A stretch of DNA of 64,000 nt from Clostridiales bacterium (GCA_012838805.1 DUON01000001.1:55808-119807), one strand, 5' to 3'. Counted from the first letter of the stretch, positions 53,303 to 62,554 are shown. Made by a program: numbers and translations. The notes: generated by a model from the sequence alone, not told the origin.

Positions 53303-54789
53303 TTTCTTATGCCTTTATCTGTTTTTACTACTTTTGAGAACACGCTTTCAAATCTGTTGAGAGCTTCGTCAATAACTTCGTCAGTATCAGCAAGCGAAGT
53401 ATATAGTCTTGAGCCAGCCAAGGTCACTATACCATTCGCCATATACGCCGCGCCCATGTGCTCCATAGCCTCTTTTCTTTCTAAAAGCACTTTCTTATGC
53501 GATAACAGCCCAATCAAAGACTTCAACACATTCATTGAAGAGAAATCAAAGCTCATAGCGCCCGAACATTCAAGGTGAACGATACTGCCTTGATTATAGA
53601 CGACATAAGGAAGTTCGTATTTTTGAATGAGTTCGCCAAGTCCCTTTGTCAACCTATCGCCGGCAAGACCTGCTTTTTTGCATGCGTCTGTTCTTTCGAT
53701 TTCTTTTATGGTCACATATCCCGCAAGTGAAGACAACGGATTCGCCGCCAATGTTCCGCCCACATAGGCTCTATGTTTTATGGTAGCCACGCCCGCCGCC
53801 ATAAGTTCGGCGTATTCTTTCTTTCCACCTACGCCTCCCGCTGCGGGATAGCCGCCAGCCACTACCTTTCCAAATATAGTCAAGTCGGGTTTGACATCAA
53901 AGTAACCCTGAGCGCCTTTCAAGCCCACTCTGAAGCCTGTCACAACCTCGTCGAATATCATTAAAGCGCCGTATTTGTCGCAAAGCTCTCTAACTCCTTT
54001 GTTGTAGTCTTGCGCCACAGGTCTGGTGCCGCTTTCGGGTCCTACGGGCTCTACGATAACCGCCGCTGTGCCCCCTCTTAATCTGTTTAATTTCAGCATG
54101 CGCTCCAGCATATTCAAATCATTGGGCCGGACTTCGTCCGTTTTTTGATAGCATTTTCTGGGTATGCCGTGGGATTCCAAAAACCCTCTGGAGCCGGGAA
54201 TCTTAAGCCCATACACCATTTGGTCGCTCCAGCCGTGGTAAGCTCCGCCAATTTTGATTATTCTTTTCTTGCCCGTAGCTATTCTTGATATCCTCAAAGC
54301 CGCCATGACTGATTCGGTACCCGAACCAAGCATTCTGAACATCTCAACTGCGGGCATATGTCTATTGATTTCTTTGGCGATAAGCACTTCCGCCTCATGC
54401 AAAAGCCCTGTCACAGGTCCGCAATTGTTTAACAATTCTATGACCTTTTCTCTGACGATAGGATAGTTTGAACCAAGAACGGTAGGACCGCCCGCTTGCA
54501 AAAAGTCTATGTACTTGTTGCCGTCCACATCGTATAAGTACGCTCCCTCTGCCTTTTCCATACAAATTGGGAAAGGGTAATTAAACGCCAAATTGTGCTG
54601 AATTCCTCCGGGGATATATTTTTTGGCTTCTTCAAATATTTCTTTTGATTTTTTACATTTTGTATTAAAATGGTCAAGGACTTTTTTCAATTCCTCTTGA
54701 CTTATTTCATAAATAGGTTGTGATGTAAGGTTGTTTAATCTCTGATAAATATCTTTCGGGTCTTCCCAATAAGAAATACCATAACTCAT
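53299..54789 (-). CDS. Class III aminotransferase, glutamate-1-semialdehyde aminomutase type
   Basis: A 496-aa PLP enzyme. GSGTESVMAALRISRIATG (about 155-173) is the phosphate-binding region, IFDEVVTGFR (about 278) holds the cofactor aspartate and FGKVVAGGYPAAG (about 308) the PLP lysine. It resembles HemL in the core but has a 50-residue N-terminal extension, and no haem genes lie nearby. Relatives next to sugar genes act on amino sugars or amino aldehydes. AAAGGAG precedes the ATG; only 16 bp separate it from the lipoprotein gene upstream and ATGA overlaps the kinase gene. A role in feeding the kinase and aldolase is inferred from context only. Confidence 0.88.
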   Translation of the reverse strand: MSYGISYWEDPKDIYQRLNNLTSQPIYEISQEELKKVLDHFNTKCKKSKEIFEEAKKYIPGGIQHNLAFNYPFPICMEKAEGAYLYDVDGNKYIDFLQAGGPTVLGSNYPIVREKVIELLNNCGPVTGLLHEAEVLIAKEINRHMPAVEMFRMLGSGTESVMAALRISRIATGKKRIIKIGGAYHGWSDQMVYGLKIPGSRGFLESHGIPRKCYQKTDEVRPNDLNMLERMLKLNRLRGGTAAVIVEPVGPESGTRPVAQDYNKGVRELCDKYGALMIFDEVVTGFRVGLKGAQGYFDVKPDLTIFGKVVAGGYPAAGGVGGKKEYAELMAAGVATIKHRAYVGGTLAANPLSSLAGYVTIKEIERTDACKKAGLAGDRLTKGLGELIQKYELPYVVYNQGSIVHLECSGAMSFDFSSMNVLKSLIGLLSHKKVLLERKEAMEHMGAAYMANGIVTLAGSRLYTSLADTDEVIDEALNRFESVFSKVVKTDKGIRK

Positions 54790-54805
54790 ATCCGTACTCC
54801 TTTTT

Positions 54806-57800
54806 TTAATTTGTTATTCTTAGTAGACATTCCCAATCAATCAAGGTCTCGAAGCCCGATGCAGCTTTGTAGTTATGGGTTATTCTTGCTCGATAAAGCC
54901 CGGGCTCTATGGGGAATGTTCCTCTCGCCAGTTTGGTTTCTGTTTGATTAAGCTCATCTTCTATCAAATAATACTTAATCTCGCCCTCGGGGAATTCGTA
55001 TTTTGGTCCATTTTCTACCGTTTGATAAAGCGCTTCAAGCTTTCTTTGCTGACCGTTGTAGCCAACTACGCTTATGTTATATTCCTTTCCGCCATAGGTA
55101 TACTTGGAGGCTTGCAGGCTTTGATATTCAACGGAAATAATTTCCTTGGGTGCGATTTGGTATCTTAGGGCGGTAAAGCTGATAAGATAGTTTGGATTGA
55201 TGATTGAGGGTTGCCCCGAAGGATAAGTATCGCTCATCGTATAGCCGCTGATAGATGCCCCAGTAAGGTCTTCTATCTCAAAACCGTTATAGATATTGCC
55301 CTCTATTTCGTATCTGACATCGTTGCCTAATTCTCTTACGATATTGCCCTCAAACATTTCCAAAATAAAGAAGTTCTCGCTGTCCCTAACGGGAATAAGG
55401 CTGCCTGCGGGAACATAAAAGGACAGATATTCGTTTTCATCGCCGAATTCTCTATAATTCACCCCCTGTCTTTCTATAAAGCTCTCTATTTGAAGTTTTT
55501 TGCGGATAGCGCCCGCTACCGGCATATCAGTCTGTTGCACTTCATAAATTTTCGTCATTATATTACCGGCTTCGTCATATATGGGATTTCCTAAGCCGTC
55601 ATAAATTATTTCTTCATAGCTCCACCAGCTTTGCTCTATAACATTCTGCATTTCGTTGTAGAGATCATTGGGATTTATATTTCCCCATGATTGAATTACT
55701 ATTTCAAAGCCCTCTTTTGTGGGAGACGCCAAGTACATGCTCAAGCCGGGCGTTTCGGGCAGTTTTCTTTCAATATATTCAGAAATCAAGAATGCCGCTC
55801 TGCCGTTATCGGAGACCTTAAAAGACCAAACTGTATGGTTGGGGTTGGGGACTACGGCATTCACTGCGATATATTTATGAATTATTCTGAATTCCTGTCT
55901 GGCATAATTGATAGCGTTATAGTACTTGTTGCCCTCCACTCTTATCAGGATATAGTACTGGTTTCCGTTTTGAGGAGGAGTCTCGGGATAATGGTTTTTG
56001 TATATGATATCGCTTTCCCTAATATACCTAATAATATCATTACTGCCGTCGCTCCAAACGATCTGAATAAAGCTGTCTGTACCTTTGATATATCTTACGC
56101 TGACAATATTGCCTTCCTCGTCATAGGTTATATCCTCTTCATATCCGTCGGGCAAATTGTCTTTGATGTCGACTAAGTTTATGAAATAAAGATTAATATT
56201 CGGCACAGTGAATTCGTAAACATCGCTGTTTACGGTCGCGTACGGCAAAGCCACGTCGCCATAAAACGACACCGTGGAATAATAACTTATCCTTGCGTTG
56301 AATTTTTTATAAATACGGATATTGAAGCTATAAGGCAGACCTCTGTAAGTTATGGTCACAATCCTTTCTTTATACTGTTCGTTGGGTAAGTAATCGCTTT
56401 CACTAAGCGTCTGTAATTCTTCATGACCGGTAATGGTTATGCCTTCTACATCCATTGGGATGATATCCGTCCAGAAGTCTTGAGAATTCGGGTATCTGAA
56501 TGTTCTTCTGACCGTACCGCCTTTTAAGTCAAGCTCTTCCCCAAGCATATAATTTATCTTGGGCAAGTTCTCCACCTGAACCATGACAAGGTCGCTGTCG
56601 ACCACGCTTAAGAAAGCTTTTAAGACGGCGCCGCCATAGATGATGCGCACTTTTCTTATACCTATTGTTCTGTCTGTGCTTTCATAATTGGTCATGCTGG
56701 GGGTCAAGGGCACTTGATATATGTCCTCCACTCCCTCATATTGAATGTATAGGGTTTTATCGGTAAGGTTTAAGGGCATGCCGCGGGCGACCGTGCCCAA
56801 ATGGTTGTCGGGCATGGCGTCGGGGTCTGACGGGTCATATAAATATAGAGCTTGGACATTGGCTGTGACAATCTCTATGTCAAAAGAGATTGTCAAAGGG
56901 TCGCTGTTGTAGTAATCATAATAGCTTAATATCACAGTTTGCCTTTGTCCCAGCAAGCGGAAATCAATATCGTCTTGGTTGCTGGTCCAGCCGAATCCGT
57001 TTTGGTCAAGACCCAATGTTATACCCTGCTGCTGTCTTTCAACCCCGTCGTTATAGCGTTTGTTTATTCTGATTCCCGATAAGTCCAGACTGTCTTCTAT
57101 ATGATATAGATATGTAAGCTTGGGATATTGAAGTATATTTATCTCTATGATTTGTTGCGGCAAAATGACTATAGAAAAGCTATTGTTGACCACGCCTCTA
57201 TAACGGAAATTCACCGTTTGCGGTCCAAGGCGGTAGGGGTCGAACCTGTATACCATATCTTGTGTCACGGGTATAATCTGTGAGGAAGCATCGCCTCCTT
57301 TCCATGTCACCCTTAAGCTCAATCCTCTTAAATCAAGGGGTTGGTTTTCAAAATAGACCGTCTTTTCCGTTCCCGACCTTATGAGATGCAGGCTGTCTAC
57401 AAGCTTATCAGAGACATAGTATTCAAAATATGTCTCAGTGCCCTTATACCTCAATGTGGCAATATATGGCTCTTCTCTTGCTATATTGTTACCTTCAGAG
57501 TCGGGGTCGTTTATTATTTGCGCCTTGTCCTCTCCCTCGCCTACGATGTGAGCAAGATTAAATACCTGTTTGGTATTGTTGTTCATATAGGCGGTGAGCA
57601 CACCCCCCGCAGGATTTATTGTTCCGCTGTATGTGACATAGTTATTGGTGGGAGGTTCTAACTCAAGGCTGACAACTTCCAAAGGAATGACTGTGACTTC
57701 AAGAGACCTTGAAGTAATTCCGTACATCGTGAAAGTAATCCTCTTGGGATTGGAGGGAGTGGTCGGCATGTCACAATTCAAAGAAACATCAGACGACAGC

Positions 57801-59485
57801 ATTCTTGTGGTCACTGGCTTCCATGGGTCGGTATAGCCGTTGTCGTATACCATTCGGTATTTTACAAAAGCGATATTGACTCTGTCGCCTACCACATATC
57901 TCTTGCCTTCCACATCATCGGTATTGGTCAGTTCCATGCTTATGGGTCTTCTGCTGTGGACTCGGACATTCATGTTTACGCTCCACTCGGGGTTTTCCAT
58001 GTATATAACCGTAAGTTCATAATCCCCCGGTGTGGATATATCAAGTCTTCTGCGCGGTAAGACTCCATCTTCGGCAATGATATGATAGCTCTTTATGGTA
58101 GTAAGAATCACCTCTTGCATAACGCCGTCAATTTCTTGAAGAGTAGAAACGGTAGCAGTGATTTTTATGGTGTATACTTCACCTTTCTCAACTTCAATCA
58201 ATTGGCGGTCTCCGCTTCTTATCACCGGAACGGGTATGCCTTGCTTGTTCTGGGCAGTGACCCTAATTTCGGGAGGCTCGTCATAAATATATTTTGTCTC
58301 CGAAAGTCTCACATTGTATTGGAGATAGCAATCCCCTGGGGGTACTTTATCCATTTCGATAGGCTCTATGGTCAGTCCTTGAATTTCCGCCTGCTCTTCC
58401 ACTTGCATGTTATAGACTCTTAGCAACAAGTCGTCCATTGTATAATTCTGCTTGGAGCCGTCGTCAAATGTAATTTCAACGATACCCGTTGATAAATCAA
58501 GCGTGTCGCCTTGAATAATGTTGTTGATACTGGTAGAGGGGGTTCTGACCTCTTCCCTAATAAGCTCTCCGTTGTCGTCGTATTCCGCCGGTTCGATAAG
58601 AATACCATGAGTGACGGGATACTGTATTATGCGCATGCTTTGCCATCTTTTTGCCAATACCTGTATCCTAAAGGTCGTCTTAAACTCTTTGTTTGGGGAT
58701 TCTTTATAAATGACTTCGACTAAGGTAGAGGGAGAAGCCTTGGTGTTGTCAAATACAAATTCTATAACCTCCTGATGATTGGGTATCGCTGTAACGGCGA
58801 TTTCTTGGCTTTTTCCGTTGTTATAGTGAAAGTCAAGTGTCATACCAAGAGGATTTATTGGATGGTCAACAAAAACCGCCTTGTTAGAGGGAAGTTTGTT
58901 GACGGATATGGCAACAAGGGATTTTTCGATTATTTCTATGGGAATGTATAGAACTTCGCTTCTATATGTTATCTGAACATCTTGCTTGCCTATTCTGTTG
59001 GGGTTGTATTGGGTGACATTATTGCTTAAGACGGGAACGGTAACAACCCTACCGCCTTTGAAGCGCACTCCTAAAGTAGCCCCCTCGACTTCAAAATCCG
59101 TGCCTTCTATGTAAGTGGTCTTTATGGGATATCGCAAAAGCTCCACGCTTTCAATCTCCAAGTCCAATACTTCCACTTGGAATGAGGTGGAAACGCCTTT
59201 ATAGGTGATGACAACCGTCTTTTTGCCGGGTCGGTCGGTATTAAAAGAGGGTGCTATCATATCTTTGGTTATGGGGACTTGTTCCTCATAGCCGTTTTCA
59301 TAGATAACATACAATATGGCATCGTCAAGGTCCAATTCATCGCCTACAAAATAGTAAGGGGTCAAAATTCCGTCTACGGATATGCTGTCGACTCTTGCCT
59401 CCGCTCGGACTATATCCGTAACGCATGCCGAAAGCATAGAGATAAGCAGTACAATTAAAGTAATAAGTAAGAATCTTTTTTTCAC
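54806..59485 (-). CDS. Large Ig-repeat surface lipoprotein (1559 aa)
   Basis: Exported protein with no assignable function. Starting at the GTG at 59485 (GGAG 6 nt upstream), residues 1-19 form a lipoprotein signal with lipobox LSAC; the ATGs 4 and 8 codons earlier have no ribosome binding site. Residues about 25-1080 contain about ten Big_3-like Ig modules with the same pattern as the giant protein at 37933 (YxxGxxLDL, VTxDMV, GxQTV, Y+G). The last 450 residues are beta-rich with one MBG-like end module. The close resemblance of leader and modules suggests common descent with the giant lipoprotein. As first gene of the aminotransferase-kinase-aldolase operon it may bind the glycan that this operon consumes. 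Confidence 0.88.
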   Translation of the reverse strand: MKKRFLLITLIVLLISMLSACVTDIVRAEARVDSISVDGILTPYYFVGDELDLDDAILYVIYENGYEEQVPITKDMIAPSFNTDRPGKKTVVITYKGVSTSFQVEVLDLEIESVELLRYPIKTTYIEGTDFEVEGATLGVRFKGGRVVTVPVLSNNVTQYNPNRIGKQDVQITYRSEVLYIPIEIIEKSLVAISVNKLPSNKAVFVDHPINPLGMTLDFHYNNGKSQEIAVTAIPNHQEVIEFVFDNTKASPSTLVEVIYKESPNKEFKTTFRIQVLAKRWQSMRIIQYPVTHGILIEPAEYDDNGELIREEVRTPSTSINNIIQGDTLDLSTGIVEITFDDGSKQNYTMDDLLLRVYNMQVEEQAEIQGLTIEPIEMDKVPPGDCYLQYNVRLSETKYIYDEPPEIRVTAQNKQGIPVPVIRSGDRQLIEVEKGEVYTIKITATVSTLQEIDGVMQEVILTTIKSYHIIAEDGVLPRRRLDISTPGDYELTVIYMENPEWSVNMNVRVHSRRPISMELTNTDDVEGKRYVVGDRVNIAFVKYRMVYDNGYTDPWKPVTTRMLSSDVSLNCDMPTTPSNPKRITFTMYGITSRSLEVTVIPLEVVSLELEPPTNNYVTYSGTINPAGGVLTAYMNNNTKQVFNLAHIVGEGEDKAQIINDPDSEGNNIAREEPYIATLRYKGTETYFEYYVSDKLVDSLHLIRSGTEKTVYFENQPLDLRGLSLRVTWKGGDASSQIIPVTQDMVYRFDPYRLGPQTVNFRYRGVVNNSFSIVILPQQIIEINILQYPKLTYLYHIEDSLDLSGIRINKRYNDGVERQQQGITLGLDQNGFGWTSNQDDIDFRLLGQRQTVILSYYDYYNSDPLTISFDIEIVTANVQALYLYDPSDPDAMPDNHLGTVARGMPLNLTDKTLYIQYEGVEDIYQVPLTPSMTNYESTDRTIGIRKVRIIYGGAVLKAFLSVVDSDLVMVQVENLPKINYMLGEELDLKGGTVRRTFRYPNSQDFWTDIIPMDVEGITITGHEELQTLSESDYLPNEQYKERIVTITYRGLPYSFNIRIYKKFNARISYYSTVSFYGDVALPYATVNSDVYEFTVPNINLYFINLVDIKDNLPDGYEEDITYDEEGNIVSVRYIKGTDSFIQIVWSDGSNDIIRYIRESDIIYKNHYPETPPQNGNQYYILIRVEGNKYYNAINYARQEFRIIHKYIAVNAVVPNPNHTVWSFKVSDNGRAAFLISEYIERKLPETPGLSMYLASPTKEGFEIVIQSWGNINPNDLYNEMQNVIEQSWWSYEEIIYDGLGNPIYDEAGNIMTKIYEVQQTDMPVAGAIRKKLQIESFIERQGVNYREFGDENEYLSFYVPAGSLIPVRDSENFFILEMFEGNIVRELGNDVRYEIEGNIYNGFEIEDLTGASISGYTMSDTYPSGQPSIINPNYLISFTALRYQIAPKEIISVEYQSLQASKYTYGGKEYNISVVGYNGQQRKLEALYQTVENGPKYEFPEGEIKYYLIEDELNQTETKLARGTFPIEPGLYRARITHNYKAASGFETLIDWECLLRITN

Positions 59486-59550
59486 TGTCTTCTCCATTTC
59501 ATAAGGCATGACACATTAATGCAATGTATCACAATTGCCATACATATATT

Positions 59551-59579
59551 ATTATAATATAGTATATATTTGATTGCAA
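59551..59579 (-). promoter_or_regulatory. Sigma-A promoter of the lipoprotein-aldolase operon
   Basis: On the minus strand TTGCAA (59579-59574), a 17-bp spacer and TATAAT (59556-59551), 66 bp before the GTG start. Confidence 0.7.
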
Positions 59580-59653
59580 GTAGTAATTTGATAAATAATC
59601 CTTGTTATTAGCGGTTAAAAAAGTCTAATTCAATAATTTAATAAAATTGTCGT

Positions 59654-60295
59654 TTATTTGGATTTTGATTTAGTTTTTGTTATCGCTGTAATATTATTGG
59701 TGGTGATGTTCGCTATCGCAGCGTTGTTTTTTAATCTCTCTATAACAGCGGGATTGTCAACCGTATACGCCGAAATCGGCAGACCTATTCTCAAAGCTTC
59801 CTTAAGCATTTCGTCAGAACAAAACCTGTAAGGTATGTTTATGCCCTTTATGCGGGGATTGTTTAGGCGCTCTATCCTTTCCTTAATTTTTTGAAGATTC
59901 TTTGATAACGGCAAAAGCGGAAGAAAAAAGACGCCGTTCAAATAGACCTGTCCCGCCTTAAGATAGTCAAGGTCTTTAAGGCTGACATTGCCTGTGAATA
60001 TTATCCTTTCCGAAACATCTTTTTTTTCACCCAGCTCCAAGACATCTTTGACCAGCCCCTTTCTTTTCATATCGCAGTTAACCATAAAGTCATGTTCTTT
60101 TATGTATTCAAATACATATTCCAAAGAGAGGGCTTTTTTGGCACAAAGCCGAGAAGCATGGGATATGTATAAACGCTCTTTTCTCCTTTGGACATCGACC
60201 TCTATGACATCGACTTCATAGTCTTTTATGGTATCAAAGAATTTTTGGGAGTTTCTGCCCGTGCCCAAAGCTCCCCCATGAGCGGTAATAAGCAT
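59654..60295 (-). CDS. Glycerophosphodiester phosphodiesterase-like protein
   Basis: A 213-aa TIM-barrel-type protein of the GDPD family. The N-terminal AHGGALGTGRNSQ corresponds to the HRG...PENT active-site region but is altered: the arginine after the histidine is Gly and ENT is RNS. VDVIEVDVQRRKERLYISH keeps the acidic metal ligands and second histidine. Substrate recognition may therefore differ from standard glycerophosphodiesterases, or activity may be reduced. It is shorter than typical 240-aa members. It lies 3 bp after the PHP gene, so the two act in one transcript; both are phosphoesterases. Confidence 0.75.
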   Translation of the reverse strand: MLITAHGGALGTGRNSQKFFDTIKDYEVDVIEVDVQRRKERLYISHASRLCAKKALSLEYVFEYIKEHDFMVNCDMKRKGLVKDVLELGEKKDVSERIIFTGNVSLKDLDYLKAGQVYLNGVFFLPLLPLSKNLQKIKERIERLNNPRIKGINIPYRFCSDEMLKEALRIGLPISAYTVDNPAVIERLKNNAAIANITTNNITAITKTKSKSK

Positions 60296-60298
60296 GTT

Positions 60299-61246
60299 TT
60301 ATTCTCCTTTGTCGATATAATAAGGACTTGTCAAGAGCAGTTTTTTCCCTTTGTGCCCTTTCTCTTGTCCAACAACCTCAAATCTCACATAGCCTTTTGT
60401 GAGTTTGATAAAAGTCTTTTGGTTGGGTTCAAATTCTATTTTTTGTTTTAAGGCGCTCCCTGTCGCAACAATTTTTTCAGGCTTTATATCATGTTTTTTG
60501 AAATATCGTTCATTAAATCTTGATATTCCAGCCTCGATTTGGTATTCTCCGCTCTTTAAGCTACTGCCAAAAGGCAAGCTCTTCCCATTTATTTTTATGT
60601 CAATCATAAGCCCAATTGACACATAAGTGTCCCCGTCCTTTATCGCTCGGCAAGGCTCTTCTTTGTATCCAAGAAAAGTGACTGCAAAAGGTCTTTCTTC
60701 GGGGTCGGGTCTGTGCCAATCATAGCCGTATATGGCGGCGATACGATAGCCTTTTTGTAACAGCTCGTCATATTCTCTTATTGCTTTTTCATTGTAATCT
60801 GAAAAATTCGGGCATTTTTGCGTCCACACCTCGTATGCGGATATATACTCATATTTTGTAATCGGCAAATCCATAAAACACCCGGTGCATATGGGCGTTC
60901 CATACCTTTTGGGGTGGGCAAGCGTCAGCGTAAGACCGTGGCTATGCGCTTTTGCTAATATTTGGTCTATATTTTTTGGGTTAAGGTCTCGCCAATCGAT
61001 ATCCGTTTTTCCCAATGCCACGATATGCCCCCAAAAAGTAGTCCATTCTATGCCCTCTATGACAGTTAGATTCCGTTTTTTGCCCTCTATAGCAACCTCT
61101 TCCACAGCCGAATAAGTGTTGTGGTCGGTTATAGCGATACCGCTTAAGCCCCTTTCGACGGCTCTTTGGACAAGTTCGGCGGGCGACATATCTCCATCGC
61201 TGTGGTTTGTGTGGCAATGCAGTTCAAATGGATAGTATCTACTCAA
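60299..61246 (-). CDS. PHP-domain phosphoesterase, CehA/McbA type
   Basis: Metal-dependent hydrolase with the PHP motifs ELHCHTNHSDG, AITDHNTYSA, GIEWTTFWGHIVALG, LTLAHPKRYG and YDWHRPDPE, all intact, followed by a C-terminal beta domain (about 210-315). The start is placed at TTG 61246 because GGAGG lies 6 nt upstream; the open frame runs nine codons further with poor support. 315 aa. Related proteins usually have an N-terminal beta-sandwich domain on the same chain; here that domain appears to be the separate upstream ORF, which overlaps by 8 bp. Substrate unknown. Confidence 0.85.
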   Translation of the reverse strand: MSRYYPFELHCHTNHSDGDMSPAELVQRAVERGLSGIAITDHNTYSAVEEVAIEGKKRNLTVIEGIEWTTFWGHIVALGKTDIDWRDLNPKNIDQILAKAHSHGLTLTLAHPKRYGTPICTGCFMDLPITKYEYISAYEVWTQKCPNFSDYNEKAIREYDELLQKGYRIAAIYGYDWHRPDPEERPFAVTFLGYKEEPCRAIKDGDTYVSIGLMIDIKINGKSLPFGSSLKSGEYQIEAGISRFNERYFKKHDIKPEKIVATGSALKQKIEFEPNQKTFIKLTKGYVRFEVVGQEKGHKGKKLLLTSPYYIDKGE

Positions 61247-61685
61247 TTTCCACCTCCAGCGACACATCCACATAAGGAGATACTATGGAATGGGCGGAAA
61301 CGGTGATGTTCCATATCCCTTTTATGATTTCTTGATTGAAAAATCCAAAGCTTGATTTCTCTTTGGAGATAATATGGACTTGGTCGTTGGACTGATTGTG
61401 TGCGGTACCAACAACCCCTTCGGGGCTGTCCAAAGAGACTGTCAATAAATTTTTTATGGGCAAAAATCTCTCCAAGTCCTTGTCCGTAAAACTCTTTTCG
61501 GGAGCATAGTGCTTTAAGCTATCTCTCAAAAGCTCCAAGGACTTATCTTTATCATAAAAATATTTGGGAGAATAACTGAATTTCAAAATCAGCCTTTTAG
61601 CTTGCTCTTCTATTCCAAAAGGGATATTGGTATGCGTCCATTTATCCTTTTCTAATAACCTTATCTTTTTAGTAAAAATAGTCAT
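61239..61685 (-). CDS. Beta-sandwich protein, likely detached N-terminal domain of the PHP enzyme
   Basis: A 148-aa protein of mixed beta strands ending VSPYVDVSLEVEIE before TAG. The pattern (KWTHTNIPFGIEEQAKRLIL near the start, a long middle strand region, then GIWNITVSAHSIVSPYVD) resembles the N-terminal domain that precedes the PHP domain in CehA/McbA-type proteins, from general recall rather than a search. The stop overlaps the start of the PHP gene by 8 bp in another frame. Either the domain is a natural separate subunit or a frameshift split one gene. It has its own promoter and an AAGGCGAG ribosome binding site. Confidence 0.65.
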   Translation of the reverse strand: MTIFTKKIRLLEKDKWTHTNIPFGIEEQAKRLILKFSYSPKYFYDKDKSLELLRDSLKHYAPEKSFTDKDLERFLPIKNLLTVSLDSPEGVVGTAHNQSNDQVHIISKEKSSFGFFNQEIIKGIWNITVSAHSIVSPYVDVSLEVEIE

Positions 61686-61701
61686 ACTCGCCTTTAGATT
61701 A

Positions 61702-61730
61702 AGTATATCAAATAAGAGAATTTATAGCAA
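61702..61730 (-). promoter_or_regulatory. Promoter of the PHP-GDPD operon
   Basis: On the minus strand TTGCTA (61730-61725), a 17-bp spacer and TATACT (61707-61702), 17 bp before the ATG at 61685. Confidence 0.6.
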
Positions 61731-62145
61731 TTAATTTTTGAGTTGGGAAAGCGGAGGTAGAGGCTATCGCCCTTTACATTAATGAAGGTTAACGCTTGTG
61801 AATTCGATATGCTTATGAATCTCACTTGAATTCTTTATCCATAATGCATGCTTCATATCTTCAAGCCGTAAAGTGCTTAATAAAAAAATGGAACAACATA
61901 TGTCGTTCCGTGTATCTTAATGGCAGTATTGAACCAATAGTCGAAATTGTTAATCGTTTCACATACTTTCCATAAAAAAATCATATTGAATGGAAAGTAA
62001 GTTTAATTTTTTCAGGTAAAAAAGTTGTTTTATGTTCTTTAATTCTTCCTTTAATCCCTCATATAATGCCCTGATTTCATCGCGCTACAGAATCACAATT
62101 AAAAACTTGCAGCAATAGCAATTATTATATGGGTAATATAGATAC
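61731..62145. other. Gene-free stretch with a possible decayed coding fragment
   Basis: About 415 bp without an intact gene. On the plus strand 61802-61975 is open for 57 codons without a usable start and reads like protein (KCLIKKWNNICRSVYLNG, then EPIVEIVNRFTYFP before TAA); I do not recognise it. Just before 62146 the frame of the transposase remnant continues as YRY and then meets a stop. The stretch looks like eroded mobile-element or accessory sequence. Confidence 0.35.
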
Positions 62146-62370
62146 ATGCCCCGTTTTCTGCCCGATGAGGATGAGCTTAGGCGGCAAATAATTGAATTGG
62201 CTACAAATCACAGGCGATGGGGATATCGCAAGATTTGTGATATTATTAACGCTATGAGAGAGAAATCTGATACATATTTACCACGAGTTAATCATAAGAG
62301 AATTGAGCGCATATGGAGAGAGAAAGGATTAAAAATTCCCCAAAAAAGCACCAAAAAACAAAACAATAGT
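62137..62370 (+). pseudogene. IS3-family transposase OrfB remnant
   Basis: The open frame from 62146 encodes DEDELRRQIIELATNHRR, then WGYRKICDIIN, then VNHKRIERIWREKGLKIPQK. This is the HTH_21 segment near the start of IS3-type OrfB, with the preceding YRY codons just upstream of the ATG. The catalytic rve (DDE) domain is missing: after about 62370 the frame runs into unrelated sequence and stops at 62487. A TAA also interrupts it upstream. No OrfA or terminal inverted repeats are recognisable, so this is a dead fragment marking past insertion. Confidence 0.75.
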
Positions 62371-62398
62371 AACAGACGAGGGCAGGGTTTACCACTTT

Positions 62399-62454
62399 GG
62401 TTTTCCAAGGGAATGAAAAAGGAACAAGGTAAAACCCCATTCCCTCGCCAAACC
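62399..62454. repeat. Imperfect hairpin / possible small repeat element
   Basis: GGTTT (62399-62403) and AGGGAATG (62408-62415) pair with CATTCCCT (62438-62445) and AAACC (62450-62454), giving a two-part stem around a 22-nt loop. It directly abuts the transposase remnant and is much more GC-rich than its flanks, which suggests an inserted repeat unit. Only one copy is in the window. Confidence 0.4.
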
Positions 62455-62554
62455 TTGTTAGCCGCTCGGATCGCACCTCTTAAGTAGCCCTATACTGCTA
62501 ATAAGTAAAAGCATAAAAATTTTAACCAAGTAACAGACAAAAGTCAAATAAATG

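Noticed and set aside
53299..54789. Calling the class III aminotransferase HemL
   Set aside because: The core is HemL-like, but the N-terminal extension and sugar-kinase/aldolase neighbours, with no haem genes, argue against haem synthesis.
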